61,755 nt of DNA. It comes from Kaistella yonginensis (GTDB lineage: Bacteria > Bacteroidota > Bacteroidia > Flavobacteriales > Weeksellaceae). The stretch is from assembly GCF_030409525.1 (NCBI RefSeq), contig NZ_JAUFQB010000056.1:1-61755 (forward strand), written 5' to 3'. The notes under the pieces are model-generated. The model did no database searches, had not been told where the DNA came from, and was given only the letters and a program-made list of their open reading frames with translations. Position 1 is the first letter of the stretch, and each line of letters starts with the position of its first letter. The translations under genes and the position numbers were made by a program. Below are positions 33,144-42,484 of this stretch, piece after piece.

Positions 33144-34169
33144 ATGGGGTTATTTGATATGTTCACGCAAGACATTGCGATAGATTTAGGAACAGCGAAC
33201 ACACTTATTATACACAACAATAAAATTGTAGTTGATCAGCCATCAATTGTAGCGATTGAGCGGTCGACCGGAAAGCCAATCGCAGTGGGCGAGAAGGCTA
33301 AGCATATGCAGGGGAAAACACATGAAGATATCAAAACAATTAGGCCGTTAAAAGATGGGGTAATCGCTGATTTTCATGCTTCTGAACACATGATCAAAGA
33401 ATTCATCAAACAAATTCCAGGGATCAAAGGCAAGCTTTTTCAGCCGACCTTAAAAATTGTAATCTGTATTCCTTCTGGAATTACCGAAGTAGAAAAAAGA
33501 GCGGTTAGAGATTCTGCGCAGAAGGTCAACGCCAAAGAGGTTCGCCTGATTTATGAGCCAATGGCTGCTGCAATTGGGGTGGGAATTGATGTACAGAAAC
33601 CAGAGGGGAATATGATTATCGACATCGGTGGTGGTACCACGGAAATCGCAGTAGTTGCTCTGGGTGGAATTGTTTGTGATAAATCGGTGAAAATTGCAGG
33701 GGATGTTTTTACCAATGATATCGCCTATTATCTAAGAACACATCATAATTTATATATTGGTGAAAGAACTGCGGAAAGAGTAAAAATTGAAGTAGGATCA
33801 GCTATTGAAGATTTGGATGTTGATATTGAAGATATTCCAGTGCAAGGTCGTGATTTAATTACAGGGAAACCAAAAGAAATTATGGTGAACTACAAAGAGA
33901 TCGCCCGTGCCCTAGACAAATCAATTGTCAGAATTGAAGATGCAGTGATGGAAACACTTTCTTTAACTCCGCCTGAATTGGCAGCAGATATTTACAAAAC
34001 CGGAATTTATCTTGCGGGAGGTGGCGCCTTGTTAAGAGGACTTGCTGATCGACTTCATAAGAAAACCGGCTTACCCGTTTTCGTAGCGGAAGATCCACTA
34101 AGAGCGGTTGTTCGTGGAACAGGAATCGCTTTGAAAAATATGGATAAATTCAACTTCTTAATTCGATAA
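33144..34169 (+). CDS. mreB: Rod-shape-determining actin MreB
   Basis: This 341-residue actin-fold ATPase has the phosphate-1 loop DLGTANT, the phosphate-2 motif DIGGGTTEIAV and the adenosine motif YLAGGGALLRGL. It forms membrane-bound filaments that direct lateral wall synthesis. It heads the cluster mreB-mreC-mreD-mrdA-rodA, all on the same strand, and its promoter carries a palindrome that may control the whole set. Confidence 0.98.
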   Translation: MGLFDMFTQDIAIDLGTANTLIIHNNKIVVDQPSIVAIERSTGKPIAVGEKAKHMQGKTHEDIKTIRPLKDGVIADFHASEHMIKEFIKQIPGIKGKLFQPTLKIVICIPSGITEVEKRAVRDSAQKVNAKEVRLIYEPMAAAIGVGIDVQKPEGNMIIDIGGGTTEIAVVALGGIVCDKSVKIAGDVFTNDIAYYLRTHHNLYIGERTAERVKIEVGSAIEDLDVDIEDIPVQGRDLITGKPKEIMVNYKEIARALDKSIVRIEDAVMETLSLTPPELAADIYKTGIYLAGGGALLRGLADRLHKKTGLPVFVAEDPLRAVVRGTGIALKNMDKFNFLIR

Positions 34170-34196
34170 TTAGTCATTATTTTACGAAACTAACAG

Positions 34197-35048
34197 ATGG
34201 GATTTTTGCTGAGATTATTTTCGAAGAACAGCTTGTTTGTCTTCTTTATATTTCTGCAAATCATTGCTATTGTTTTGATTTTCAGTAGAAATTCAATGCA
34301 ACAGTCGTGGGTTGCGGGACAATCTGCTGCACTAAATTCTTGGGTTTCTGGTTATATCGATGAAGGCGCATCTTACTTAAAACTGAAGCAAACCAATGAT
34401 CAATTGGTTGCGCAAAACAAAAGTTTAATGGAGCAACTTTATGGTAAAGAAAATACAGGAAATCCTCAGTTTCGGAAAGTTCATGATACCATTGGCGGTG
34501 GGCAAATCTATACTTTTGTAGATGGCGAACTCGTTTTTAACAGTATTAATAGAAAAGACAATTATTTCACCATTAACCGTGGAAAAAGAGATGGTGTATT
34601 GCCTAAAATGGGTGTAATGGCACCTGGCGGAATTGCCGGAATTGTTATTAATACAACCGATTCATATTCTTTAGTACAATCCATTCTAAGCGTAAATAAA
34701 ATTAAAATTAATGCCTCTCTGAAAAAATCTGGCTATTTTGGAACCCTAACATGGCGCGGTGATGATTCCAGGATGATGCATTTATCGGATGTGCCTAAAT
34801 ATGTGCCACTACAAGTTGGCGATACCATTGTAACGGATGGTAAATCTGCGATCTTTCCGCAAGGCGTAATGATTGGTAGAGTCTCCGGCTTTGAGGTAGA
34901 TAGTAAAACAGGTTTCTGGGACATTGCCGTAGAGTTAAGCGAAAAAATGGGCAAACTCAATAAAATATATGTGGTTAAAAATCTGAAAAAAGCAGAGGTT
35001 CGTAAAATTGAAGATACCTTGCAGGCAACCTTAAAAAGAGAGAAATGA
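34197..35048 (+). CDS. mreC: Rod-shape-determining protein MreC
   Basis: The 283-residue bitopic protein has a transmembrane helix at about 13-31 (SLFVFFIFLQIIAIVLIF), a short coiled coil, and a periplasmic beta domain with GKRDGVLPKMGVMAPGGIAGIV and GDTIVTDGKSAIFPQGVMIG. It links MreB to the penicillin-binding protein. It is 27 bp after mreB and overlaps mreD by 4 nt (ATGA). Confidence 0.95.
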   Translation: MGFLLRLFSKNSLFVFFIFLQIIAIVLIFSRNSMQQSWVAGQSAALNSWVSGYIDEGASYLKLKQTNDQLVAQNKSLMEQLYGKENTGNPQFRKVHDTIGGGQIYTFVDGELVFNSINRKDNYFTINRGKRDGVLPKMGVMAPGGIAGIVINTTDSYSLVQSILSVNKIKINASLKKSGYFGTLTWRGDDSRMMHLSDVPKYVPLQVGDTIVTDGKSAIFPQGVMIGRVSGFEVDSKTGFWDIAVELSEKMGKLNKIYVVKNLKKAEVRKIEDTLQATLKREK

Positions 35049-35551
35049 TAAGTAGAACCCTTTTTACAGACATTCTGATTATTGTTTTGCTCATCGCATT
35101 ACAAATTTTTGTGCTGAATCGTATTACACTTTTTGGCAAATATACGCCAGTTTTGTATCCTGTGTTTGTTATGTTTTATCCTTTTTTTAGAAATAAATAT
35201 CAATTTCTAGCTTTGAGTTTTATTTTGGGCTTAGGGATCGATGCCTTCCTTTATACATGGGGAATCAATGCCTTTGCCACGCTGACTGTTGCCTATTTTA
35301 GAACTATTATTTTTCGAACTTCTACCGATACTTCTACCGATTTCTTTTCTTTTCAGTCTTTGAGATGGTCCCAATTTCTGCTCTTTGTTTTCATGAGTAT
35401 CTTTATTCATCAAACACTTGTTCAATATATTGAAATTTTTAAATTCAGTAGGTTTTTCGATATTTTTCTGAATATTTTGGCAACCAGTGCTATTTCTTTT
35501 ATCTTTATCATTATTTACGCTTTGGCTTTTAAAATCAAGCAAAAAGTTTGA
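35045..35551 (+). CDS. mreD: Rod-shape-determining protein MreD
   Basis: The 168-residue polytopic membrane protein has about five hydrophobic helices and little else. It is identified mostly by position between mreC and mrdA and by its ATGA overlap with mreC. The typical RNKYQFLALSFILGLGIDAF segment fits MreD of Bacteroidota. An 81-bp gap follows before mrdA. Confidence 0.88.
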   Translation: MISRTLFTDILIIVLLIALQIFVLNRITLFGKYTPVLYPVFVMFYPFFRNKYQFLALSFILGLGIDAFLYTWGINAFATLTVAYFRTIIFRTSTDTSTDFFSFQSLRWSQFLLFVFMSIFIHQTLVQYIEIFKFSRFFDIFLNILATSAISFIFIIIYALAFKIKQKV

Positions 35552-35632
35552 AACCGAAAAAAATTTTATCAAAAAAATAATGCTTTCTTTGACATTGAGG
35601 TTACATATGTCCTTTAGAAAATAAAAGCACCT

Positions 35633-37648
35633 ATGAAACCACAATTTTTAAAAATTTCTATCGTTTTATCTGCAATTGCTATAATATTTATAGCAAGACT
35701 TGCGTATTTGCAGTTGTTTACGGATCGATACGCCCTTAATGCGGCCAACACTTCTATAAAGACAGAATACATTATTCCGCAACGAGGTGTTATTTTTGAT
35801 CGCAACGGTAAAATTTTGGTGGGCAATCAGCCAGCGTACGAAATTTCTTTCACGGCAGCCTTGCTAAAACCAGACTTCGACACATTGGATTTTTGCAATT
35901 TAATTAATATCACCAAAGCGGATTTCATTAATACAATCACCTCCATAAAAAGCGAAAAGTACTATTCGAAATTAACTCCCATGACTTTTATGAAAAATAT
36001 AAGCAGAGAGGAAATTGCCAGAATTCAAGAAATTATATTTAAATATCCTGCTTTTAGTATCGTTTCCCGTCCACAAAGACAATATGAAGTCTCCACTTCT
36101 GGAAATCTTCTGGGCTACACCAATGAAGTTAACGAAAGAGAACTGAAAAAAGATTCAGTTTATTATCTCCCCGGAGATTTTATTGGGAAAACAGGTATCG
36201 AGAAATCCTACGAGCATGTTCTTCGTGGAGAGAAAGGCATACAATATATTCAAAAAGATATTCGATTAAGAAGTATAGGATCGTATAAAAATGGTGCGTT
36301 AGATAAAGAAGTAATCACGGGTAAAGATGTTACGCTCACCATTGATTATGATTTACAGCGTATTGCAGAAGAGATGCTGGTAAATAAACAAGGAGCAATT
36401 GTAGCAATTGACCCGACCAATGGCGAAATACTGGCACTCGCAACCGGACCCGATATTGATCCCAACCTCTTTTCCGGTCCCGCAAAGACCAGAAATTTAT
36501 ACCGATTGCAAATGGATACGATTTACAATAATCGTCCTACCTTTGATCGTTCCTTGCAAGCAGCCTATCCACCAGGCTCAACTTTTAAATTACTCACTGC
36601 TGCTGCAGCCTTGCAAATGGGTGTGATGGATGAAAACACACGATTCCCGTGTGGTGGTGGTTTTAATTATCGAGGGTTAAGAGTGAAAGGTCATGGTGGT
36701 GCAGATCCCTTAATTCCTGCAATTCAAGTATCGAGCAACTGTTACTTCTCGTATGCATTTATTGCGATCATGAATAAATATCCTGGTGATCCAAGCCGAG
36801 GCGTGAACGAATGGAAAAAAATCATGAGCAGTTTCGGTGTCGGCGAATTTTTAAACAATGATCTTGCAGTTGGGTCGAAAGGAAGAATTCCTTCAGGCGA
36901 ATTCTATGAAAAAAGAAGCGGCGGCAAAAAAGACTGGTCTTCTGCTTACACCATGAATGGTTCTATTTTTAATGGTATGGGGCAGGGCGATGTTCTTTTA
37001 ACGCCTTTGCAAATGGCAAGTTCAGTGGCAGCAATTGTAAATCGTGGCTGGTATTTTACCCCACATATCGTAAAATCAATCGATGGAAACCCGAATCCTG
37101 ATCCAAGATTTAGAGTAAAACATAAAACCCTGGTCGAACCCAAACATTTTGATCCTATAATTAAAGGAATGGAAGCGGTGGTGCTGAGGGGAACCGCTAG
37201 AAGTCTAAAGTCAAATGATTTTACCATGCTGGCAAAAACCGGAACTGCACAGGTTCCGCAGGGTAAAGATAATTCAATATTTGTTTTGGCTGCTCCAGCA
37301 GATAATCCCAAAATTGTGATTGCAGCGGTGATGGAGCACGCTGGTTTTGGAGCAACTTGGGCGGGACCGGCGGCAGCAATTATTGCAGAGAAATATTTAA
37401 CAGGTGATATAAAAAGAGAGCATCTTTATAATAAATTAGTCAATGCGAGCTTTATGCCCGAATACAAAAGACAATGGGTGGTAGAGTTGAAGCGAAAAGG
37501 ACTTTATAAAGAACCCAATAAAGACTCTCTGACTTTAAAAACAATTGAAGATCGCTTGAAATTGACCACCGATACTGAAAAGAAAAAACAACTGCTCTTT
37601 AAAAGAGATTCTATAGTACAGAAATTAAAAAATAGTGCAGCAAGATGA
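35633..37648 (+). CDS. mrdA: Penicillin-binding protein 2, elongasome transpeptidase
   Basis: The 671-residue class B PBP has an N-terminal membrane anchor (8-28), a pedestal domain (IPQRGVIFDRNGKIL) and a transpeptidase domain with Ser316 in PPGSTFKLL, SSN in IQVSSNCYFS and KTGTAQ. It cross-links peptidoglycan during elongation with RodA. The C-terminal tail after about 600 is basic and helical, longer than in E. coli. It overlaps rodA by 4 nt. Confidence 0.96.
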   Translation: MKPQFLKISIVLSAIAIIFIARLAYLQLFTDRYALNAANTSIKTEYIIPQRGVIFDRNGKILVGNQPAYEISFTAALLKPDFDTLDFCNLINITKADFINTITSIKSEKYYSKLTPMTFMKNISREEIARIQEIIFKYPAFSIVSRPQRQYEVSTSGNLLGYTNEVNERELKKDSVYYLPGDFIGKTGIEKSYEHVLRGEKGIQYIQKDIRLRSIGSYKNGALDKEVITGKDVTLTIDYDLQRIAEEMLVNKQGAIVAIDPTNGEILALATGPDIDPNLFSGPAKTRNLYRLQMDTIYNNRPTFDRSLQAAYPPGSTFKLLTAAAALQMGVMDENTRFPCGGGFNYRGLRVKGHGGADPLIPAIQVSSNCYFSYAFIAIMNKYPGDPSRGVNEWKKIMSSFGVGEFLNNDLAVGSKGRIPSGEFYEKRSGGKKDWSSAYTMNGSIFNGMGQGDVLLTPLQMASSVAAIVNRGWYFTPHIVKSIDGNPNPDPRFRVKHKTLVEPKHFDPIIKGMEAVVLRGTARSLKSNDFTMLAKTGTAQVPQGKDNSIFVLAAPADNPKIVIAAVMEHAGFGATWAGPAAAIIAEKYLTGDIKREHLYNKLVNASFMPEYKRQWVVELKRKGLYKEPNKDSLTLKTIEDRLKLTTDTEKKKQLLFKRDSIVQKLKNSAAR

Positions 37649-38874
37649 AGTGGGCACAAGGCATAGATAAGCTAGGATTAACACTGTATTTTTTGTTGTG
37701 TGTATTTGCCGTGGCTAATATTTACAGTGTAGAACCTGCAAGCGGAACCAGACAAGCGGTTTGGTTAGGCGTTTCTGTGTTTGTAGGAATAATCATTTTT
37801 GCAACCCGAGCAAAGTTCTTTGAGAATATGGCGGGCCTGATCTATATTGGTGGCGTGCTTTTACTGCTTGGTTTATTCCCTTTCGGGACCGAAATTCTCG
37901 GACAGAAAAACTGGTATAAATTCGGTGCGGTAAGTTTACAGCCGGTAGAATTTGCCAAAATAGGAACCGCATTAATGTTGGCTAATTATGTTTCTGGACC
38001 CGATTTTAATTTAAAATATAAAAAATCGCTCTGGACTTCTCTGGCTATTATCGGAGTGCCAGCCCTTGTTGTTTTAGCAATTCCAGATGTGGGTTCCCTG
38101 CTCGTTTTTATTGCGTTTTTTATCGCCCTTTTTAGAGAAGGTTTGTCGGGTTGGGTTTTTGGGGTAGGTTTAATTTTCGCTGCGGTTTTTCTGGTCGCAC
38201 TCGCTGTTGATCCGGTTTACGTTGTTATTGTCATCATTGCGATTAGTGCGATTGTTTTATTTTTAAACTCCAATAGAATTCACTGGAATGTGTTATCCGT
38301 GGCTGCAATTATCGGTGGTGTTGGAATATTGTGTGGCTTGGCTTATGGAGCACCGCATATATTAGAGAAATTACCAAAGCATCAACGGGAACGAATCGAG
38401 GTTTTATATAAAGGAGAGAAAGCTTTCCGTGATACTTCTGGCTACAATTTGCTGTATTCTAAAACAGCCATCGGATCCGGTGGATTTTTTGGTAAAGGTT
38501 ATCGTGAAGGTTCTGTAACACAAGGAAAATTCGTGCCGGAACAAAGTACCGATTATATCTTCTGCACGGTTGGCGAAGAATGGGGTTTTTTTGGCAGCTC
38601 GATGCTGGTGATTCTGTACTCGGTGTTCATTGGTCGAATTTACTATTTGGCAGAAAAGCAGAAATCCGCCTTTAATCGGGTTTTTGGTTATTCCTTTGCG
38701 TCGATATTGTTGATGCACTTTTCGATTAATTTAGGAATGGTCATGGGGCTTTTTCCTACTGTAGGTATTCCACTGCCGTTTTTTAGTTATGGGGGAAGTT
38801 CTTTACTCGCTTTTTCGATGATGACTTTTATCTTTTTCAAATTAAATTATACCGACCGAAACAGTTTGGTTTAA
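37645..38874 (+). CDS. rodA: SEDS peptidoglycan glycosyltransferase RodA
   Basis: The 409-residue protein has about ten transmembrane helices. SEDS signatures include ILGQKNWYKFGAVSLQPVEFAKIG and the C-terminal GMVMGLFPTVGIPLPFFSYGGSSLLAFSM. It polymerises glycan strands together with the PBP2 encoded just before it (ATGA overlap). It is the last gene of the mre cluster. Confidence 0.96.
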   Translation: MKWAQGIDKLGLTLYFLLCVFAVANIYSVEPASGTRQAVWLGVSVFVGIIIFATRAKFFENMAGLIYIGGVLLLLGLFPFGTEILGQKNWYKFGAVSLQPVEFAKIGTALMLANYVSGPDFNLKYKKSLWTSLAIIGVPALVVLAIPDVGSLLVFIAFFIALFREGLSGWVFGVGLIFAAVFLVALAVDPVYVVIVIIAISAIVLFLNSNRIHWNVLSVAAIIGGVGILCGLAYGAPHILEKLPKHQRERIEVLYKGEKAFRDTSGYNLLYSKTAIGSGGFFGKGYREGSVTQGKFVPEQSTDYIFCTVGEEWGFFGSSMLVILYSVFIGRIYYLAEKQKSAFNRVFGYSFASILLMHFSINLGMVMGLFPTVGIPLPFFSYGGSSLLAFSMMTFIFFKLNYTDRNSLV

Positions 38875-38960
38875 GCAGACCCAGGAAAGATTTTCAAAAT
38901 AATTACCTTGGAATTTTATTGTTCTTTAAAAATTTTCATACGCCAACTTTACTTAGGAAA

Positions 38961-39083
38961 GCATACAGCTATTCTAGCCCAGATGGAAGTGGCATTCTAT
39001 GGTGACGCCTGCTTAAGGCGGAGGCATAGATAAAACAAACAGCTGGACGGGTCTGTTGAAGAGCAAAAATGGGGTAGCTCCTT
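38961..39083 (+). repeat. Structured intergenic element, copy C
   Basis: The region between rodA and menD (38875-39159) holds a third, more diverged copy. The 5' box is GATGGAAGTGGCAT (38982-38995), then a nested hairpin: TCTATG (38996-39001) with CATAGA (39025-39030) enclosing CGCCT (39006-39010) with AGGCG (39016-39020). A 3' part, AACAGCTGGACGGGTCTGTT (39037-39056), aligns loosely with the 3' box of copy B. GGGGTAGCTCC (39071-39081) follows. No ORF is present. Confidence 0.55.
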
Positions 39084-39133
39084 TTCGGAAAAATCATTTT
39101 GCCTGCTTTTCTTTTTTAAAATTTTATTATCTG

Positions 39134-39141
39134 TAAATTTG
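39134..39141 (+). promoter_or_regulatory. menD -7 box
   Basis: TAAATTTG at 39134-39141. It overlaps the TTG at 39139 that would otherwise open the frame, so ATG 39160 is the start. Confidence 0.6.
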
Positions 39142-39159
39142 CAGCAATCAATTTTTCAT

Positions 39160-40827
39160 ATGAAACAATTCTCTTCCAAAAGAAGCATCCAAATACTGGC
39201 TCATTTACTCCAAGAATACGGGATTTTCGACATCGTAATCTCGCCCGGCTCGCGAAACGCACCGTTGGCGATCCATTTTTCCGAGACTGATGATTTTAAC
39301 TGTTACAGTATTGTGGATGAGAGAAGTGCGGGTTTTGTGGGAATAGGTATGGCGAAAAGCATTAAAAAACCGGTGGCGTTAACCTGCACCAGTGGTTCTG
39401 CGGCAGCAAATTATTATCCGGCAATTACCGAGGCTTTTTATCAAAATACACCTTTGTTGGTTTTAACAGCAGATCGTCCCACCGATTTTGTTGATATTTT
39501 TGACGGTCAAACGATTCGGCAGAAAAATCTTTATCAGCAACATTCTTATGGTGATTTTCAGTTGTTGGAAGATTCGATGGAAAATGCCGATGACGAGAAT
39601 TTTGCCATTATTAAAAAAGCCATTGAAGTCTGTTTTGAAAAACAAGGTCCGGTGCATATCAACATTCCTTTGGAAGAGCCGCTCTACAACATGGTTTCTG
39701 AACTTCCTGGTTTTCAGTCTGTTGAAAAAACAATTCGAACAATATCTTATGATTTGCCGCCTCATTTGGTTGCAGACTGGAATATTTCGAAAAGAATTAT
39801 GATTTTGGTCGGCACCAGAGATTATAATGAAGAATTGGAAATGCAATTATCTCAACTGGTTAAGAATCATACGGTTGTTGTTTTAAAAGAAGCGAATTCT
39901 AACTTAAAACACGATAAGTTTTTTGCGCATATTGACCGTTATATTTTTAATTTTCAGGAAGAGGATTATAGAACTTACGCGCCCGATTTATTAATTACGG
40001 TGGGTCAAAACGTAGTGTCGAAAAAAGTAAAGCAGTTTCTTCGAAAAGCAAATCCTAAGAATCATTGGCATATTGATGAGGTTTGGCACCCTGATACGTT
40101 TTTTGCTTTGACTGAAAAAGTAAAAACCAGTCCCGAGAAATTCTTCGGGCAATTGTTGAATTTTATTGCGTTAGAACCGCGTGCTTACTTTAATTTATGG
40201 GATGTTTTGCGTGATAAACGAGATTTGAAACATCTAGAATATTGTTTACAAACCCGATTTTCTGATTTTAAATTGTTTGAGTTTTTGTCTCATCAATTAC
40301 CGGAAAATATCAATTTGCATATCAGTAATTCCTCTGCAATTCGGTATGCACAGCTGTTTGATTTTGATAGGAATCGCGTGTATTGTAACCGAGGAACAAG
40401 TGGGATTGATGGCTCAACCTCTACGGCCATGGGCTTTGCAATAAAAGATGTTCAGCAAACGGTATTGGTTACAGGGGACATGAGTTTTTTCTATGATATT
40501 AATGGCTTATGGAATAATTATATTCCACCGTATACCCGGATTATCGTCTTTAATAATGGTGGTGGCGACATTTTTAAAATTATACCAGGGCCAAGTTCGA
40601 CCAACGCTCTGGATGAATTTATTTTAACAAAACACCATAAAAACGCCGAGCATATCGCCAAACATTTTGGGTTTGCATATACCCTGGTTGATGATGAGGA
40701 CACGCTTTCCAGAGTTTTGGATAATTTCTTTAAACCCGATGAAAAAGCAAAAATTCTGGAAGTAGATACTTCTGCTATTGAGAATGCTGAAGTGTTAAAA
40801 GGATATTTTGAGTTTCTGAAATCCTAA
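39160..40827 (+). CDS. menD: SEPHCHC synthase MenD
   Basis: The 555-residue thiamine-diphosphate enzyme has the start SIQILAHLLQEYGIFDIVISPGSRNAPLAIHF, the Glu-containing VDERSAGFVGIGMAKS, and the ThDP/magnesium motif GDMSFFYDINGLWNN near 440-455. It adds 2-oxoglutarate to isochorismate in menaquinone synthesis, pointing to a menaquinone-based respiratory chain. No other men gene is adjacent. The start was moved to ATG 39160 because of the promoter. Confidence 0.96.
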   Translation: MKQFSSKRSIQILAHLLQEYGIFDIVISPGSRNAPLAIHFSETDDFNCYSIVDERSAGFVGIGMAKSIKKPVALTCTSGSAAANYYPAITEAFYQNTPLLVLTADRPTDFVDIFDGQTIRQKNLYQQHSYGDFQLLEDSMENADDENFAIIKKAIEVCFEKQGPVHINIPLEEPLYNMVSELPGFQSVEKTIRTISYDLPPHLVADWNISKRIMILVGTRDYNEELEMQLSQLVKNHTVVVLKEANSNLKHDKFFAHIDRYIFNFQEEDYRTYAPDLLITVGQNVVSKKVKQFLRKANPKNHWHIDEVWHPDTFFALTEKVKTSPEKFFGQLLNFIALEPRAYFNLWDVLRDKRDLKHLEYCLQTRFSDFKLFEFLSHQLPENINLHISNSSAIRYAQLFDFDRNRVYCNRGTSGIDGSTSTAMGFAIKDVQQTVLVTGDMSFFYDINGLWNNYIPPYTRIIVFNNGGGDIFKIIPGPSSTNALDEFILTKHHKNAEHIAKHFGFAYTLVDDEDTLSRVLDNFFKPDEKAKILEVDTSAIENAEVLKGYFEFLKS

Positions 40828-40837
40828 ATACTTGTTT

Positions 40838-41467
40838 TTACAACCCGCTGTTTTCTTGGGTTTTTTTGGGAAGGTTTTTAATCCTTTCAAGTGGATAGCT
40901 GTAGGAATCATCCAGGTCATTCATCGCGTTAATAATTTGAAAATGAGAGAAATCGCTCAAGTTTTGCAAAGTTATTTCTGCTTCTTTAATTTTCTTTGAT
41001 TCGAGTAAATATTGCCGCCGAACGCCATTTAACAAATACGTTTTCGGTGTAAACCAGTCTTTTCCTTTTTTAAATAAAAGATTAGAGTAAGAAGTGTCTG
41101 TGATATGATTGTTTTTCACAATGATAATTTCCGCAGCTTTAGACAGGGTTTTCATTTTTTCGAGAGCTTTACGATCTTCAAATTTAAAGGAGTAATCGTA
41201 AGAATTGTTTTCAACGAGTTGAAAATCCTTAATTTCAGAAATCGCATAAGGAATCATTTGCGTACGGTATTCGCCAGCGAGATCGTAGGTTATCTTTAGC
41301 TTATAAAGACCATCTTCATCATGTTGAAGCTCTTTGAAAATTCCGTTTAAATCAATTGGTTCTGTCTTCCCAAAATGAGAAAAAGTATCATTGATTCTTT
41401 TCTGATGCTGATCCAGTAGAAATATTTGCTGATCTTCTACCTTAATGCTTTCAATGAATTGGGACAT
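40838..41467 (-). CDS. pabC: Aminodeoxychorismate lyase (class IV aminotransferase)
   Basis: The 209-residue protein has fold-type IV PLP motifs: the lysine region near residue 117 (IIVKNNHITDTSYSNLLFKKGKDWFTP) and LLNGVRRQYLLES. It is short for the family. It overlaps pabB by 17 nt and is clearly its partner, so I call it the lyase that splits aminodeoxychorismate into 4-aminobenzoate and pyruvate. This supplies PABA for folate, which links it functionally to folC at 10030. Confidence 0.85.
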   Translation of the reverse strand: MSQFIESIKVEDQQIFLLDQHQKRINDTFSHFGKTEPIDLNGIFKELQHDEDGLYKLKITYDLAGEYRTQMIPYAISEIKDFQLVENNSYDYSFKFEDRKALEKMKTLSKAAEIIIVKNNHITDTSYSNLLFKKGKDWFTPKTYLLNGVRRQYLLESKKIKEAEITLQNLSDFSHFQIINAMNDLDDSYSYPLERIKNLPKKTQENSGL

Positions 41468-42428
41468 AAATTTTGTTTTTCATTTCTTGGTATTCGTCGG
41501 CTAAATTACTCAAATGCGTGATTCCACCGCCACTTTTAAAATAAAGTTTTCCACTTTCTTTTTCAATAAACCGAATCATCACTCCCGAATCGAGGTTATG
41601 GCCATCAAACCAACCACATACACCGGTATAAAAACCTCGGTCATAATTTTCTGCTTCCAGAATAATTTCTAATGTTTTTGGCTTCGGTGCGCCGAGAATT
41701 GATCCAGCCGGGAGTAGCGCATTCAAAATGCTCCCTATTTTTTGGTGAAATTCAGGTTTTAGCTTTCCCGAAATTTCAGAACTCATGGCATACAAATCTT
41801 TCTTATTGGTTTTTAGGAAATCAATGCGCTGGAATTCATTTACTTTTACATCATCAGCGACCATGCTTAAATCATTTCGAAGGAGATCAACCACCGTGTA
41901 ATGTTCCGCCTTTTCTTTGCGATCATTTTTTAAAACCGCTATCGCATTTTCCGTGGAAGCATCGATCGTACCTTTCATTGGGTGCGTAAATATTTCATTG
42001 TTAATGATTTCAACGAAAGTTTCTGGTGAAAAAAACACGAACTCCTCTTTGTAAAGAACTTTGTATTTTGCTTTTGATTGGTAGAAAATCTCTTCTAAAC
42101 TGAGGTTCAATTCTATTTCAGTTTTGCAAGTGTAATTCGTAAGGTAAGAGTTTCCTAAGCGTAAGTTTTTCTGTACTTTATCAAATCCTATTTTATACTT
42201 TTCTTTGCTTTCTGGAAAAGATTTTAATTGAAAATTCTTTTTTTCTTCTTGTTGAACAGATGTGTTTGTATAGTTTTGAAAATCAATGAGTAAACTGTTT
42301 TCTTTAAGTTCACTTTCCGTATAAACTACAGCATTTTCTCCTAAAAAATCAACCATAAAAAAGAAAGGAACTTTCTGAAGAGAAAGTTCATCCATTTTAT
42401 TAAAATGTGGATGAGGGATTTTTAGCAT
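41451..42428 (-). CDS. pabB: Aminodeoxychorismate synthase component I
   Basis: The 325-residue protein contains only the chorismate-binding domain: THPMKGTIDASTENA, VDLLRNDLSMVADDVKVNEF and SILGAPKPKTLEIILEAE, followed by GFYTGVCGWFDG. The usual N-terminal subdomain of PabB/TrpE is missing or very reduced (full-length relatives are about 450 residues). It aminates chorismate with an amidase partner that is not present here. A -7 box 4 nt before the ATG predicts a leaderless mRNA. Confidence 0.9.
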   Translation of the reverse strand: MLKIPHPHFNKMDELSLQKVPFFFMVDFLGENAVVYTESELKENSLLIDFQNYTNTSVQQEEKKNFQLKSFPESKEKYKIGFDKVQKNLRLGNSYLTNYTCKTEIELNLSLEEIFYQSKAKYKVLYKEEFVFFSPETFVEIINNEIFTHPMKGTIDASTENAIAVLKNDRKEKAEHYTVVDLLRNDLSMVADDVKVNEFQRIDFLKTNKKDLYAMSSEISGKLKPEFHQKIGSILNALLPAGSILGAPKPKTLEIILEAENYDRGFYTGVCGWFDGHNLDSGVMIRFIEKESGKLYFKSGGGITHLSNLADEYQEMKNKIYVPIH

Positions 42429-42432
42429 GTGG

Positions 42433-42440
42433 CAAAAATA
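42433..42440 (-). promoter_or_regulatory. Leaderless-type promoter of pabB-pabC
   Basis: TATTTTTG (42440-42433, minus strand) is followed by CCAC and then the ATG at 42428. Confidence 0.6.
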
Positions 42441-42472
42441 CTCTTTTTAGGAATTAATCTTTAGGTTTTGCC

Positions 42473-42480
42473 TATTTTTG
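42473..42480 (+). promoter_or_regulatory. Leaderless-type promoter of the 42485 gene
   Basis: TATTTTTG at 42473-42480 is followed by CAGC and then the ATG at 42485. It has the same sequence and spacing as the divergent pabB promoter 32 bp away. Confidence 0.6.
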
Positions 42481-42484
42481 CAGC

